Assembly: GCA_947476185.1 (NCBI GenBank)
Contig: CANJPX010000001.1
Span: forward strand, 62,001 to 126,000
Source: Bacteroidota bacterium
GTDB taxonomy: Bacteria; Bacteroidota; Bacteroidia; 2-12-FULL-35-15
Direction: 5' to 3'
Length of the DNA stretch: 64,000 nt
This document shows, piece after piece, positions 47,483 through 57,970 of the stretch (within the stretch, counting starts at the first letter, position 1; each line of letters opens with the position of its first letter). Both the position numbers and the translations under genes were made by a program. The notes under the pieces were generated by a model, which saw nothing but the letters and a program-made list of their open reading frames with translations, did no database searches and was not told where the DNA came from.

Positions 47483-48979
47483 TTAAAGGTGAAACAGGTT
47501 GAATTGACTGGAGAATGCAGGTAAATTGACTGTGATTTCGGATATTGATATTAAAATAAAGAGAAGGAAAAGGATACTTAAGCGAATTTTTTCAATTTTG
47601 ATCCAGGATAAAGCAAGATTTAATCCTTGCACAAAGAGGAATGTAAATGGAACGAGTGCAGAACTGATAAGCCGGCCGGAGTAAAAGAATGGTACATCCT
47701 TAGAAGGATAAAAGCAGGCTCCAAAATCGAAACTTAACGATAGTGTAACCATAAAAAGAATCAGAGAAGCAAAACACCAAAAAGAAAACCAGTTTACCTT
47801 TCGTTGTATTTCAAGCTTAAGTTTATTCATATTGAGCAAAGCAAATAGTGGAAATACCAAGGACGAAAAACAATAGAAAACATCAGCTACCCTCATTCCA
47901 ATACTAGTTGCCCACCAAGTAAATTCGCCTCTCCAGAAAGTGATCATCAATCCTTCCCAGAAGGTCCAGGCACCTTGCAGTGTAAAAATGGGGTGGCTGA
48001 ACCATTCGGAAACAGGCTTGTGTGACCAGCCTAGTCTATGAATCTTTTCTGCGGAAGCTGTAATGTCACCATAGTTGTATTGATTCCAGGCGAACCAGGT
48101 AAATACCGGAATAGCGGCAAAAAAAACAAACAAAAGGATGGGTTGCCGTGTTTGTTCCAGCTTTTTCATTCTCCATGATTTTAAGAGTAAATAAAGCAAT
48201 GTAAGAAGCACAACAAAAAACAAGGGCAAGTTACTGATCTTCACAAAAACTGTTGCAGCAGTTGCCAAGCCTGCAGCAATTGCTTTTAGTGGATGAGGAG
48301 ATTCGTTTTTCATAAAACGGACCATACCAATAAACGCGAATCCAAAGCAGATTGGAGACATTACATCGCTTTGAATTGAATAAAAGGTATCCTGTGGTAA
48401 TAGAGCAATCATCAAGGGAACTCCTAAAATAATAAATTGATCATCAGAAAATAACATTGAAGCAGCGCGGTAGGCAATCCAAACAAGTACTATTATAAGT
48501 AAAATATTCAGATCCCTAATCCAATAAAGCAACCAGCCTCCCTTTATCCCAAGCAAAATGCCCAGTTTTGTCCAGATCCCAGCTACAATATAGTATAATG
48601 GAGCTTGTAAAGAATTTTCGTTATAATGACTAGTCCAAAGGGCTATGCCTCCATTAATATAGGTTTGTGTATTCTCCTTGGGTAGTTTCCAAATTGGTGA
48701 AGGAAACTTCTGCCCGGGATAATTGTCAGGGTTTTCATTAAATTCTTTCGATTCGTAACGAACAATGTAATCAGCAGAAACTGGTGAAATTGTTTCTAAT
48801 GATTTTGGTATATGACCTTCACTGTATTTTATTACCAGATCAAAATGAACCTGTTCGTCAGTATTATTGAAGAATGGGAAGGCTGAAGAATAAATAAAAA
48901 CACGAATTGCAGCAATTATGCATATGATTATGGCAAGACGGTGATTTTTTTTGGTTATTAAATCTGGTTGCGCCATCAT
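47483..48979 (-). CDS. Polytopic membrane protein, DUF2142/GT-C-like
   Basis: PFFNNTDEQVHFDLVIKYSEGHIPKS loop, multiple TM segments. Confidence 0.6.
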   Translation of the reverse strand: MMAQPDLITKKNHRLAIIICIIAAIRVFIYSSAFPFFNNTDEQVHFDLVIKYSEGHIPKSLETISPVSADYIVRYESKEFNENPDNYPGQKFPSPIWKLPKENTQTYINGGIALWTSHYNENSLQAPLYYIVAGIWTKLGILLGIKGGWLLYWIRDLNILLIIVLVWIAYRAASMLFSDDQFIILGVPLMIALLPQDTFYSIQSDVMSPICFGFAFIGMVRFMKNESPHPLKAIAAGLATAATVFVKISNLPLFFVVLLTLLYLLLKSWRMKKLEQTRQPILLFVFFAAIPVFTWFAWNQYNYGDITASAEKIHRLGWSHKPVSEWFSHPIFTLQGAWTFWEGLMITFWRGEFTWWATSIGMRVADVFYCFSSLVFPLFALLNMNKLKLEIQRKVNWFSFWCFASLILFMVTLSLSFDFGACFYPSKDVPFFYSGRLISSALVPFTFLFVQGLNLALSWIKIEKIRLSILFLLFILISISEITVNLPAFSSQFNLFHL

Positions 48980-49028
48980 TCTTTCGTTGAATATTGTAAT
49001 TGTATTTATTAAGGGATCTTTATTTTAC

Positions 49029-50789
49029 TCAATTTGTGGTTTGTTTTACAATAATTTGCCAGGTGTCATTAGCATATTTAGCATTTATTGTATCATTGAT
49101 TAGGAGATAATTCTTTGAAAGATTGTGCCATGCATCCACATTTTTTTCATTAAGTTCTATTGCCTTTTTATAGCAGATGATGGCCGAATCAGTATTTCCT
49201 TGGCGATAGTGCCCGTTGCCTTCATTATACAGCAGGTCGCTTACAAATGTTATTCTTTTTAATGCTTCAGGATTAGCAGGATCAGCCCGATATGCGTATA
49301 AGAAATTATCGCCCGCTTTAAAATAATTGGTCAATCCTTGATAAGCATAACCTAAGTCAATGTATACTAATTGGTCGTGTCGAAACATGCTAAGAACTTT
49401 TTCATCGTAATAAACGGCCTTTTTATAGTAGTCTGTTCTTTGTGTCTGATTTTTTTCTGCCGCAGCCAGAATGAGGTATTCATTGGCAGTATTAAAATTT
49501 ATTCTGACACTATTTGGAGCTTTAGCGATATCAGCAAAGTTTAATGTCCGATCATTTTTCCATTCAGAATTCCGCTGGATTGTCCGAAAAGCAAAAACAG
49601 TAAATATTGATGTTAGTACTATACTTGAAATTAGGAGGTATTTCCGGCTGGCTCTAATGTAAAGGATGGCCATTATAATACAAAAGGCCAAGGATGGTTG
49701 GAACAATAAACGTTCAGCCATGAAGGCTCCGATATCAATTACAAAGTTCGCAAAAAAGAAAATGGTGATCATAAAAAAGAAAATACAAAAGGAAAGCACT
49801 GTTTTGCTTTTAAGGGAATAGAAGGCGAAGCTTATTAAAGTCAATAATATAATGAAGGAAAAAATAAAAGACACCGAAGAAAGTTGATTGAACGGGATTT
49901 CATTATAACCATATTCATAAATTAGGGGGTGTGGAAAAAACAAAAGGCTTACATATTTGAATAGCAATACTACTTTAGTGGCAAAGGATTCGCTTGCTGT
50001 CGCATATAAAAAAGGATAATTCATAACATTTTTATCTGATAAGTTATGAAACCCTAATACAGAGAATCGAATAGCCAGATAAACAATAAAAACACCAATT
50101 AATGGAATTGACAATTGCATGGATCTTTTAATAGTTTGACCAAAAAAATAATAGGCAACCAATGGGATCACTGCAATAAACGGAACAGCGCTTTCTCTGG
50201 TAAGAAGCGCTAGAAAGAAACTTGTCAAGCCTATAATAACAATCCAGGCAGAAGGTTTTTGGAAATATTTTATGTAAGAAAAAGATGTAATAAGCAGCAG
50301 AATAAACGTAATTAATTCATCACGACTTTTAACATTTGCTATTACTTCAGTATGTATCGGGTGTGCAACAAAAAGAAGACATGTAACAAATGCTAAATAA
50401 GGGTGATGTTCTTTAAAAATATATTTTTGTAATAACTGAAATAACAGCGCGATAAGAAGTGCAAACAATAAGACATTAATTAAATGGCTAACAAAAGGTG
50501 TTAATCCAAAAATCTGGTACTCCAATGCAAATACTATCAATGCAAATGGCCGGTAGCGGCCACCTGAAATGTTAACGTCTTTCTTGCAAATGCCATATAA
50601 CAAATCCGATGTAAGTAATTCCGGTATTCCCCTAATTCCTTTTGCAACGATAGTGTTTCCAGTTAGCACCACCGTATCATCCGCGGCATACTCATTAGAA
50701 AGGGTATTCATGTTTAAACACGTCGCCAAAAGTATCAAAAGGTATAATTGGTTTTTTGTTTTGGATAAAAAGGTTTTAACTGTTGCCAT
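49029..50789 (-). CDS. TMTC-like GT-C membrane protein with C-terminal TPRs (array member 1)
   Basis: YAADDTVVLTGNTIV, HPIHTEVIANVKSRDELITFILLL, TPR GNTDSAIICYKKAIELNEKNVDAWHNL. Confidence 0.75.
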   Translation of the reverse strand: MATVKTFLSKTKNQLYLLILLATCLNMNTLSNEYAADDTVVLTGNTIVAKGIRGIPELLTSDLLYGICKKDVNISGGRYRPFALIVFALEYQIFGLTPFVSHLINVLLFALLIALLFQLLQKYIFKEHHPYLAFVTCLLFVAHPIHTEVIANVKSRDELITFILLLITSFSYIKYFQKPSAWIVIIGLTSFFLALLTRESAVPFIAVIPLVAYYFFGQTIKRSMQLSIPLIGVFIVYLAIRFSVLGFHNLSDKNVMNYPFLYATASESFATKVVLLFKYVSLLFFPHPLIYEYGYNEIPFNQLSSVSFIFSFIILLTLISFAFYSLKSKTVLSFCIFFFMITIFFFANFVIDIGAFMAERLLFQPSLAFCIIMAILYIRASRKYLLISSIVLTSIFTVFAFRTIQRNSEWKNDRTLNFADIAKAPNSVRINFNTANEYLILAAAEKNQTQRTDYYKKAVYYDEKVLSMFRHDQLVYIDLGYAYQGLTNYFKAGDNFLYAYRADPANPEALKRITFVSDLLYNEGNGHYRQGNTDSAIICYKKAIELNEKNVDAWHNLSKNYLLINDTINAKYANDTWQIIVKQTTN

Positions 50790-50804
50790 AAAATATTTTT
50801 AGAA

Positions 50805-52577
50805 TTATTTTGAAAGACCCTCATTATTAAATTTGTAATTGGGGGATATCCGTTTAACAATTTGCCATGCTTCTATTGCGCTTTTAGTATCGTTGATTTT
50901 AAAATAAACTTCTCCCAAATTATACCAAGCATCAACATTGCTGTTGTTTAATTCAATAGATTTTTTGTAATGAATAAGCGCATCATTGGTATTGCCCGAC
51001 CTGAAATATTTATTGCCTTCATTAAAAAAAATTTCGCTTAATAGGGCTATCCTTTTTTTAATTTCCGGATTTTCCGGATCAGTGTTTAGTGCTTTTATGC
51101 AAAATTCGGCAGCTTTAAAATAATCCTTCAACTCTAAATAGGTCAATCCTAGGTCTTCATATACTCCAGGATAACCTGGCTCTATTTTAAGAATTTTTTC
51201 ATCGTAATAAAGATTTTTTTTAAAATATTCATTTTTTAATCTTGGATCAGTTTCATCTCGGGCTTTTGAAACATACATAGTGCTGGCTATTAAATTAAGT
51301 TTTAAGCTGTTGGGTGCTGAGTTTATGTCTGAGAAACATAGCGTTTCGTCATTTTTCCATTCGAGATTCCGATGTATTGTTTTTAAAGAAAACAGTAGTA
51401 GCAAAAGTGCCAGAAAAAAAGTTGAGACGGTGAAATAGTGTTTGTAGGTTTTATTATAAACGGAAGCCACAACGATACAAAAGGCTAACGAAGGTTGAAA
51501 TAGAAGACGTTCAGCTAATGGGGCTCCAATATTAATTATAAAATTTGAAAACAGGAAAATAGTAACTATAAAATAAAATATGCAAAATGAAAAAATGGAT
51601 CTTCTTTTGAAAGTATAAACTGCATATATAATCAGTCCTGTGAAAAGCAGAAGGGAAGAGATGAATTTTACCGAACTAAGTTCAATATATGGAATTTGGT
51701 TATAGGAATAATCGAAGGATAATGGGTGTGGAAATAGCAGTAATCCTAAATAGTTTAATAAAATAAACAATTTTGTAGCAAATGCTTCAGATTGCGTTGC
51801 ATAAAAAAAGGGCGAGTTAAGAATGTTATTATCAGGAGCGCTGCTCATTCCAACAATTGAAATCCTTACTAGTATATAAATTGCAAATACGACAAAAAAG
51901 GGAATGGAAATAAGGATTGCTTTTTTTATAGTTTGATTGAAAAAGAAATAGGCGACAATTGGAATCAAACCTAGAAATGGAATTGCAGATTCTCTCGTGA
52001 GCAAGGCAAGAAAAAAGCATAGTAATGAATTAAAAAGATGCAATAGAGATCTCTTTTCTGTGTGCTTTAAAAATGATAAAGAAGAAAGAAGCAATAAAAT
52101 AAAAGTAATAATTTCATCACGGCTTTTTACGTTTGCTATTATCTCTGTGTGAATAGGATGAACGACAAAAATAATGCAGGTAATAAATGCAAGGTTTATA
52201 TTAAATTCTCGGAAGAGGTGCCTCTTTAATACTTTGTATAATAAAGCAATAAGAAGAGCAAATAATAGAATATTGATCATATGGCTAATAAAAGGGTTGT
52301 TGCCAAAAATCTGATGTTCAATAGCGAATGTTATTAATGCAATTGGACGGTAACGACCTGCCGGTAAGTCAACATCCTTAAGGCCAACACCTGAAAAGAA
52401 ATTTGTTGTAAGTAGTTCAGGAATGCCATTGAACCCTTTTTCAACCAGTGTGTTTTTTGTTAACACTACGGGATCATCTACAGCGTAATCATTGTTTAGG
52501 GTGTTAAAATTTAATCCGATCGCAAGAAAAATTAAAATAGCTAACTGAAAATTTGTATTGAAAGAAACTCCTTTCAT
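50805..52577 (-). CDS. TMTC-like GT-C membrane protein with C-terminal TPRs (array member 2); likely start at MKGVSFNTNF
   Basis: YAVDDPVVLTKNTLV, HPIHTEIIANVKSRDEIITF; ORF track extends to 52772, overlapping member 3. Confidence 0.72.
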   Translation of the reverse strand: MKGVSFNTNFQLAILIFLAIGLNFNTLNNDYAVDDPVVLTKNTLVEKGFNGIPELLTTNFFSGVGLKDVDLPAGRYRPIALITFAIEHQIFGNNPFISHMINILLFALLIALLYKVLKRHLFREFNINLAFITCIIFVVHPIHTEIIANVKSRDEIITFILLLLSSLSFLKHTEKRSLLHLFNSLLCFFLALLTRESAIPFLGLIPIVAYFFFNQTIKKAILISIPFFVVFAIYILVRISIVGMSSAPDNNILNSPFFYATQSEAFATKLFILLNYLGLLLFPHPLSFDYSYNQIPYIELSSVKFISSLLLFTGLIIYAVYTFKRRSIFSFCIFYFIVTIFLFSNFIINIGAPLAERLLFQPSLAFCIVVASVYNKTYKHYFTVSTFFLALLLLLFSLKTIHRNLEWKNDETLCFSDINSAPNSLKLNLIASTMYVSKARDETDPRLKNEYFKKNLYYDEKILKIEPGYPGVYEDLGLTYLELKDYFKAAEFCIKALNTDPENPEIKKRIALLSEIFFNEGNKYFRSGNTNDALIHYKKSIELNNSNVDAWYNLGEVYFKINDTKSAIEAWQIVKRISPNYKFNNEGLSK

Positions 52578-52735
52578 TATATAAATAAAAAGTTTTTTAG
52601 GATTTGTTATAACGGCCCTCTTTATATCAGTAAAATCTCTCATTTGTGATCTGTGCTTCTCGTTATTATTAACATTTTCTTCCTGAAAATTCCCAAGTCT
52701 TAAAATTGTTGTCTGTTTGAAATCAGTTTTCCAAA

Positions 52736-54382
52736 CTATAAATTGTTTTCCGATTTTAACTTCATTTGCCATGCCTTCGTAGCATTTGAGGTGTCGTTTA
52801 TTTTTAAATAACTTTTTGTCAAATTGTACCAGGCATCGACATTGTTTTTATTAAAAGTTAAGGATTTTTTATAATTTAAAATTGCGGCTTCAACATTACC
52901 TGTCTTAAATGATTTATTGCCTTCGTTGTAATAAAAATTTGTTAACTGGTTTGTACCTTGTTTTGAAACGGAACCTGTGGGATCTAATTTGCATGAAAAC
53001 GAATAAAATGCTTCTGCATTATTCAAGAATTCATTTTTTAGTTTACCGTTAGTTTCTGTTCCGGCCTTTACAGCGTATGCGTCTGATGCATAAAGATTAG
53101 CCCTTATGCTATTTGGCGCAGAAATAACGTCAGTAAGGAATAGCGACTCACTATTTTTCCACTCAAAATTTCGCGAAATAGTTTTTGTAGAAAACAAAAA
53201 TAAAACAGCAACCATTAAACTAGATGCAAGAACCTTAAACTTCGTAAATCCCTTTAAAAATAGAGTGGCTAAAACAATGCAAAGAGCTAGTGAAGGTTGA
53301 AACAACAGTCGCTCAGCAATTGGTGCTCCTATGTCGATTAAAAAATTGGAGAATAAAAAGATAGTAATAAAAAAGTAAAAAATGCAGAATGAAAAAACAG
53401 ATCTTTTTGTGAACGTAAAAATAGCGTAACCAAAGAGTCCGATTAATAACAGTGAGGATAAAAAAAAGGGAACTGAAAGGACATTAATATAAGGAATCTG
53501 GTTGTAACCATAATCATAGGATAATGGGTAGGGGGATACTAGGAGCGACAAATACTTTGTTAGGATAAAAACTTTCGTAGCAAATGCCTGAGTCGTAGTT
53601 GCCAACAAAAAAGGAGCATTCTGTATATCAGAATTTACGGAGTTGCTGAATCCTACAACAGCTATTCGTATTACCATATATATTGCAAATACAGCAAATA
53701 GGGGAAGCGAAAACAGTATTGATTTTTTAATCGTCTGTTTATAGAAGAAATACAAGATCAGTGGCACAATTACTATAAACGGAACTGCACTTTCACGCGT
53801 AAGAAGTGCTAGAAGAAAGCAAAATAAGCCTACCGCAAGTGAAAAATACTTTTTCTTTTCGAAGTATTTGATAAATGAGAGTCCTGAAACCAGCAGAAAA
53901 AGAAATGTTATAAGTTCGTCACGACTTTTGACATTTGCTACTACTTCCGTATGTATAGGATGAACAATAAAAAAGAGGCAAGTGATAAAGGCTAAATAAT
54001 AATGTTGTTCCCGGAAGATGTGAGTTTTAAGTAATTTAAACAATAAAGTGATCAGAAACATGAATAAAACTAAATTTATTAAATGGCTTACTATTGGATT
54101 TGTACCAAAAAACTGATGTTCCAAAGCAAATATTACTAATACTACTGGTCGATAACGGCCTCCTTGAAAATCACTTTCGATGGTCCCGTGGAAAAAGCCT
54201 GTTGTAAGGATTTGCGGAATTCCACTGATCCCTTTTTGAACGATTGAGTTTCCTGTCAAAACCGTTATATCGTCAAGGGCATAATCATTAAATAGGGTAT
54301 TCGCATACAAACAAAAAGCCAATATTAGCAGGATAAATAGCTGATGCCTACTGCTAAGTTTAAAGTTTTTTGTGATCATCAT
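52736..54382 (-). CDS. TMTC-like GT-C membrane protein with shortened TPR region (array member 3)
   Basis: YALDDITVLTGNSIV, HPIHTEVVANVKSRDELITF. Confidence 0.75.
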   Translation of the reverse strand: MMITKNFKLSSRHQLFILLILAFCLYANTLFNDYALDDITVLTGNSIVQKGISGIPQILTTGFFHGTIESDFQGGRYRPVVLVIFALEHQFFGTNPIVSHLINLVLFMFLITLLFKLLKTHIFREQHYYLAFITCLFFIVHPIHTEVVANVKSRDELITFLFLLVSGLSFIKYFEKKKYFSLAVGLFCFLLALLTRESAVPFIVIVPLILYFFYKQTIKKSILFSLPLFAVFAIYMVIRIAVVGFSNSVNSDIQNAPFLLATTTQAFATKVFILTKYLSLLVSPYPLSYDYGYNQIPYINVLSVPFFLSSLLLIGLFGYAIFTFTKRSVFSFCIFYFFITIFLFSNFLIDIGAPIAERLLFQPSLALCIVLATLFLKGFTKFKVLASSLMVAVLFLFSTKTISRNFEWKNSESLFLTDVISAPNSIRANLYASDAYAVKAGTETNGKLKNEFLNNAEAFYSFSCKLDPTGSVSKQGTNQLTNFYYNEGNKSFKTGNVEAAILNYKKSLTFNKNNVDAWYNLTKSYLKINDTSNATKAWQMKLKSENNL

Positions 54383-54409
54383 CGGTTAATAATAATTCGT
54401 TTTGCTAAA

Positions 54410-56170
54410 TTAATATTTCGGTTCCAGTTTTAATGCATTAAGCTTTGCTATTTCTGCATTTTTGGTATCGTTAATAAAAGAATAACATTTTGATAAGTTA
54501 TACCAGGCATCAATGTTTGATTTATTAAACTCTATTGACATTAAATAATTTCTTATCGCTTCCTTCGGTTCTCCCCCCCCCCTATACAATCTATTACCTT
54601 CGTTGAAATAAATATTACTTAAAGCGCTAATTGCCACTTTTGAACAGGGTGCAGTAGGTTCTAATTGGTAGGCCTTTGTTAAGAAATTCGTCGCTTTGTT
54701 ATAATCTGATAATAGGTAATACACTGTTCCCAGCGTTACATATGGTTCGGGTATAGTAGGACAAATTTTTATTGTTTTTTCGCAATACGAAATTGTTTTT
54801 TTAAAATACTCGTTTTTCAATTCTATACTGTTTTCAGTTTGGGCTTTAGAAAGATAGATACTTGCAACAGTATTGTTGGTTCTTATACTATTCGGTGATG
54901 AAATTACATCCGTCAGAAACAAGGTTTCATTATTTTTCCAATCAGCATTTCGTATGACTGTTTTTAAGCAGAACAATAATAGAATAACGAGCAAAAATGT
55001 ATTTGCAACTAATTTAAATTTCATTGATAGTTGAATGTATAAACTCGCTATAACGATGCAAAATGCAAGAGATGGCTGAAATAAAAGTCTTTCGGAGAGA
55101 GGGGTTCCAATATCAACAGAAATGTTACTACACAACGATATGGTTATAAAAAAATAAAGAATACAAAATGAAAATATTGATTTCCTATTGAATGTGAGGA
55201 TTGCAAAAATCATTAAGTAAGTCAAAAGTGTAAACGACAAGATAAATCGAAAGGAATTAATACCAATATAGGGTATTTGGTTATAGCCATAATCCCAAGA
55301 CAATGGATGAGGGAAGAATAATAATCCCAAATATTTCAACAGAATAAAAAATTTTGTCGCCAATGCTTCTGAGCTGTTGGCAAATAGAAATGGCGAATCG
55401 AACACATTTAATATACCGGCTGAATGACTATTCTTTAGTATATAAAATCGTAATCCTAAATAGAAAATGGTTACAACAAAAAGTGAAGTAGCGGTTAAAA
55501 GGGATTGTTTTATGGATCGATTAAAAAAGAAATACAAAACAAGAGGCGCTATAGCGATATATGTAATTGCACTTTCTCTGGTCAATAGGGCGAGAAAAAA
55601 ACATAGTAGTGAAATTATTAATTTAGCCGTTGCAGGCTTCTGTATATGTTTTAGTAAAAACAGAAGCGACACAACCAGTAAAATGTAGGTAATGAGTTCA
55701 TCACGACTTTTTACACTGGCAATTACTTCAGTATGTATTGGATGAACGACAAATAAGATGCAGGTGAAAAATGCTAAATAGTGATGTTGCTCCCGAAAAA
55801 TAAATGCTTGCAATAACCGAAATAATAAGGTTATAAGCAAAGCAAAGAGTAAAACATTAATTAAATGGCTAACAAACGGATTTTCACCAAAAAACTGGTG
55901 TTCGATAGCAAATACTGCTAGTGAAAAAGGTCGGTAGCGAGCTTCGGATAATGCAGATGTTGAATCACTTGTGCCATAATATAGATCGGTAGTAAGAATT
56001 TCAGGAATGCCCTTAACCCCCTTCTCAACAAGTCTGTTTTCTGTCATTACAACAGAATCATCCAATGTATATTTATTAAACAAAGTATTTATATTCAAAC
56101 TAAAAGCCAATAGAAGCAGAATGATTAGTTGGTGGTTAGTATTGAGTGAAAAAGTTTTTTTCATTGGCAT
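54410..56170 (-). CDS. TMTC-like GT-C membrane protein with C-terminal TPRs (array member 4, poly-G tract)
   Basis: YTLDDSVVMTENRLV, HPIHTEVIASVKSRDELITY; contains G10 run. Confidence 0.75.
   Translation of the reverse strand: MPMKKTFSLNTNHQLIILLLLAFSLNINTLFNKYTLDDSVVMTENRLVEKGVKGIPEILTTDLYYGTSDSTSALSEARYRPFSLAVFAIEHQFFGENPFVSHLINVLLFALLITLLFRLLQAFIFREQHHYLAFFTCILFVVHPIHTEVIASVKSRDELITYILLVVSLLFLLKHIQKPATAKLIISLLCFFLALLTRESAITYIAIAPLVLYFFFNRSIKQSLLTATSLFVVTIFYLGLRFYILKNSHSAGILNVFDSPFLFANSSEALATKFFILLKYLGLLFFPHPLSWDYGYNQIPYIGINSFRFILSFTLLTYLMIFAILTFNRKSIFSFCILYFFITISLCSNISVDIGTPLSERLLFQPSLAFCIVIASLYIQLSMKFKLVANTFLLVILLLFCLKTVIRNADWKNNETLFLTDVISSPNSIRTNNTVASIYLSKAQTENSIELKNEYFKKTISYCEKTIKICPTIPEPYVTLGTVYYLLSDYNKATNFLTKAYQLEPTAPCSKVAISALSNIYFNEGNRLYRGGGEPKEAIRNYLMSIEFNKSNIDAWYNLSKCYSFINDTKNAEIAKLNALKLEPKY
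54573..54582 (-). repeat. Homopolymeric G10 tract (coding strand) inside array member 4
   Basis: C10 on + strand at 54573-54582; encodes R-G-G-G in YRGGGEPKEA. Confidence 0.9.
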
Positions 56171-56184
56171 TTTAATTCTAAGAA

Positions 56185-57966
56185 CTATTGTATGGAAAAC
56201 GCAGTTTTGTTAAACTGATGATTTGGGTCTAACTTTAAAACATATTGCCAAGCCTGTATTCCATTTTTAGTGTCATTTAAATTAAAATAAACTCCACCTA
56301 AAAAGTACCAGGCTTCCACATTGTTGGTGTTTAATTCTATTGCTTTTTTGTAATAGCTTATCGCACTTTTTGTATTCCCATTTTGAAATATTTTGGTGCC
56401 TTCATTCAATAGAAAATTACTGAGTTCGTTTAGTCTGTTTTTTTCATCCTCATGGGAAGGGTCCATTTGGTAAGATTGTAACCACATGTCAGCTGCTTTC
56501 AAGTAATTGTTCAATCCAAAATATGCTGCACCCAGTCCTAAATAAATATATCGATTATTTGCGTCTATTTTTAATGCTCTCTCATCATAAAATACAGCCT
56601 TTCTGAAATACTCATTCTTTAGTTCAGCATTGCTTTCTGATTTTGCTTTTAAAATATAAAATTTTGCGGCATGAATATTTGTTTTTAAACTATTGGGAGC
56701 ATTATTTACATCTGTAAAAAAAAGGGTTTCGTCATTTTTCCAAACCCTATTTCGTATAATTGTCTTTGCTGAAAATGAAATGACAAGGATGACCAAAAAT
56801 GTGGTTGATGTTTTTTTATAATTCTTATTTAGGTAAAGGAAGCCTGTTGCAAATAAAATACAAATTGCAAGAGAAGGTTGAAACAATAGCCGTTCAGCTA
56901 ATGGGGCCCCAATATCCATTACGAAATTAGAAAACAAAAAAATTGTCATTAGAAAATATAGAATGCAAAAGGAAAAAATGGATCTTTTTTTTAGTTTAAA
57001 GAATGCAAAAAGAGTCAACCCGAAAATTACAAGAAAGGGAAAAACAAACTGTATAGATGCTAATCGGATATACGGGATTTGATTGTATGAATAATCGCTT
57101 GATAGAGGATGCGGGAATATTAGTAAGCAAATATATTTCAAAAGAATAAACATTTTTGTTGCAAAAGCTTCTGTAGCTGAAGCATATAAAAACGGAACAT
57201 CAAGTATATCTCCTTTATTACTATAACTAAATCCAACAATTGAAATTCGAAGGATCATATAAATTGCAAATACAATAATTAAGGGGATTGATATTAGAAT
57301 TGATTTTTTGATAGATTGATTGAAAAAGAAATACGCAACCAACGGGAAAATTAATATAAAAGGAACGGCACTTTCTCTCGTTAATAGTGCTAAAAAGAAA
57401 CAAGATAATCCAGCTATCAGATGACCTATTTTGCTTTCCTCATTGTGTTTTATAAGTGCAAATGAGCTCGTGAGTAATAATAAGAATACAATTAATTCAT
57501 CGCGGCTTTTTACGTTGGCAATAACTTCTGTATGTATAGGGTGGACAACAAAAAGGAGGCAGGTGATAAATGCTAAATAGGGCTGATATTCTTTGAAAAT
57601 ATGTTTCTGGAGTAATTTGTATAATAGAATAATTACTAATAAAAATAATAAAATATTAATTGAATGACTTATAAAAGTGTTGTCGCCAAAGAATTGATGT
57701 TCTATTGCAAAAATAATTAATGCAACTGGGCGATATCGCCCACCGGATAGACCGCTTCCCTCACCTGTAAATCCATAAAAAAAATCAGTCGTACATAGCT
57801 GCGGTATTCCCCTTAATCCTTTTTGAACCAATTGATTTCCAGTCAGCACTACTTGATCGTCTAATGCATATTCATTAAAAAGGGTATTAAAGTTTATGCC
57901 GACCGCTAAGAGCAGTAGCAAAAGTAATTGATTTTTCGTTTTAGAAAAAAAGTGATTATTTTGCAT
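56185..57966 (-). CDS. TMTC-like GT-C membrane protein with C-terminal TPRs (array member 5)
   Basis: YALDDQVVLTGNQLV, HPIHTEVIANVKSRDELIVF, TPR region. Confidence 0.75.
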   Translation of the reverse strand: MQNNHFFSKTKNQLLLLLLLAVGINFNTLFNEYALDDQVVLTGNQLVQKGLRGIPQLCTTDFFYGFTGEGSGLSGGRYRPVALIIFAIEHQFFGDNTFISHSINILLFLLVIILLYKLLQKHIFKEYQPYLAFITCLLFVVHPIHTEVIANVKSRDELIVFLLLLTSSFALIKHNEESKIGHLIAGLSCFFLALLTRESAVPFILIFPLVAYFFFNQSIKKSILISIPLIIVFAIYMILRISIVGFSYSNKGDILDVPFLYASATEAFATKMFILLKYICLLIFPHPLSSDYSYNQIPYIRLASIQFVFPFLVIFGLTLFAFFKLKKRSIFSFCILYFLMTIFLFSNFVMDIGAPLAERLLFQPSLAICILFATGFLYLNKNYKKTSTTFLVILVISFSAKTIIRNRVWKNDETLFFTDVNNAPNSLKTNIHAAKFYILKAKSESNAELKNEYFRKAVFYDERALKIDANNRYIYLGLGAAYFGLNNYLKAADMWLQSYQMDPSHEDEKNRLNELSNFLLNEGTKIFQNGNTKSAISYYKKAIELNTNNVEAWYFLGGVYFNLNDTKNGIQAWQYVLKLDPNHQFNKTAFSIQ

Positions 57967-57970
57967 TATA

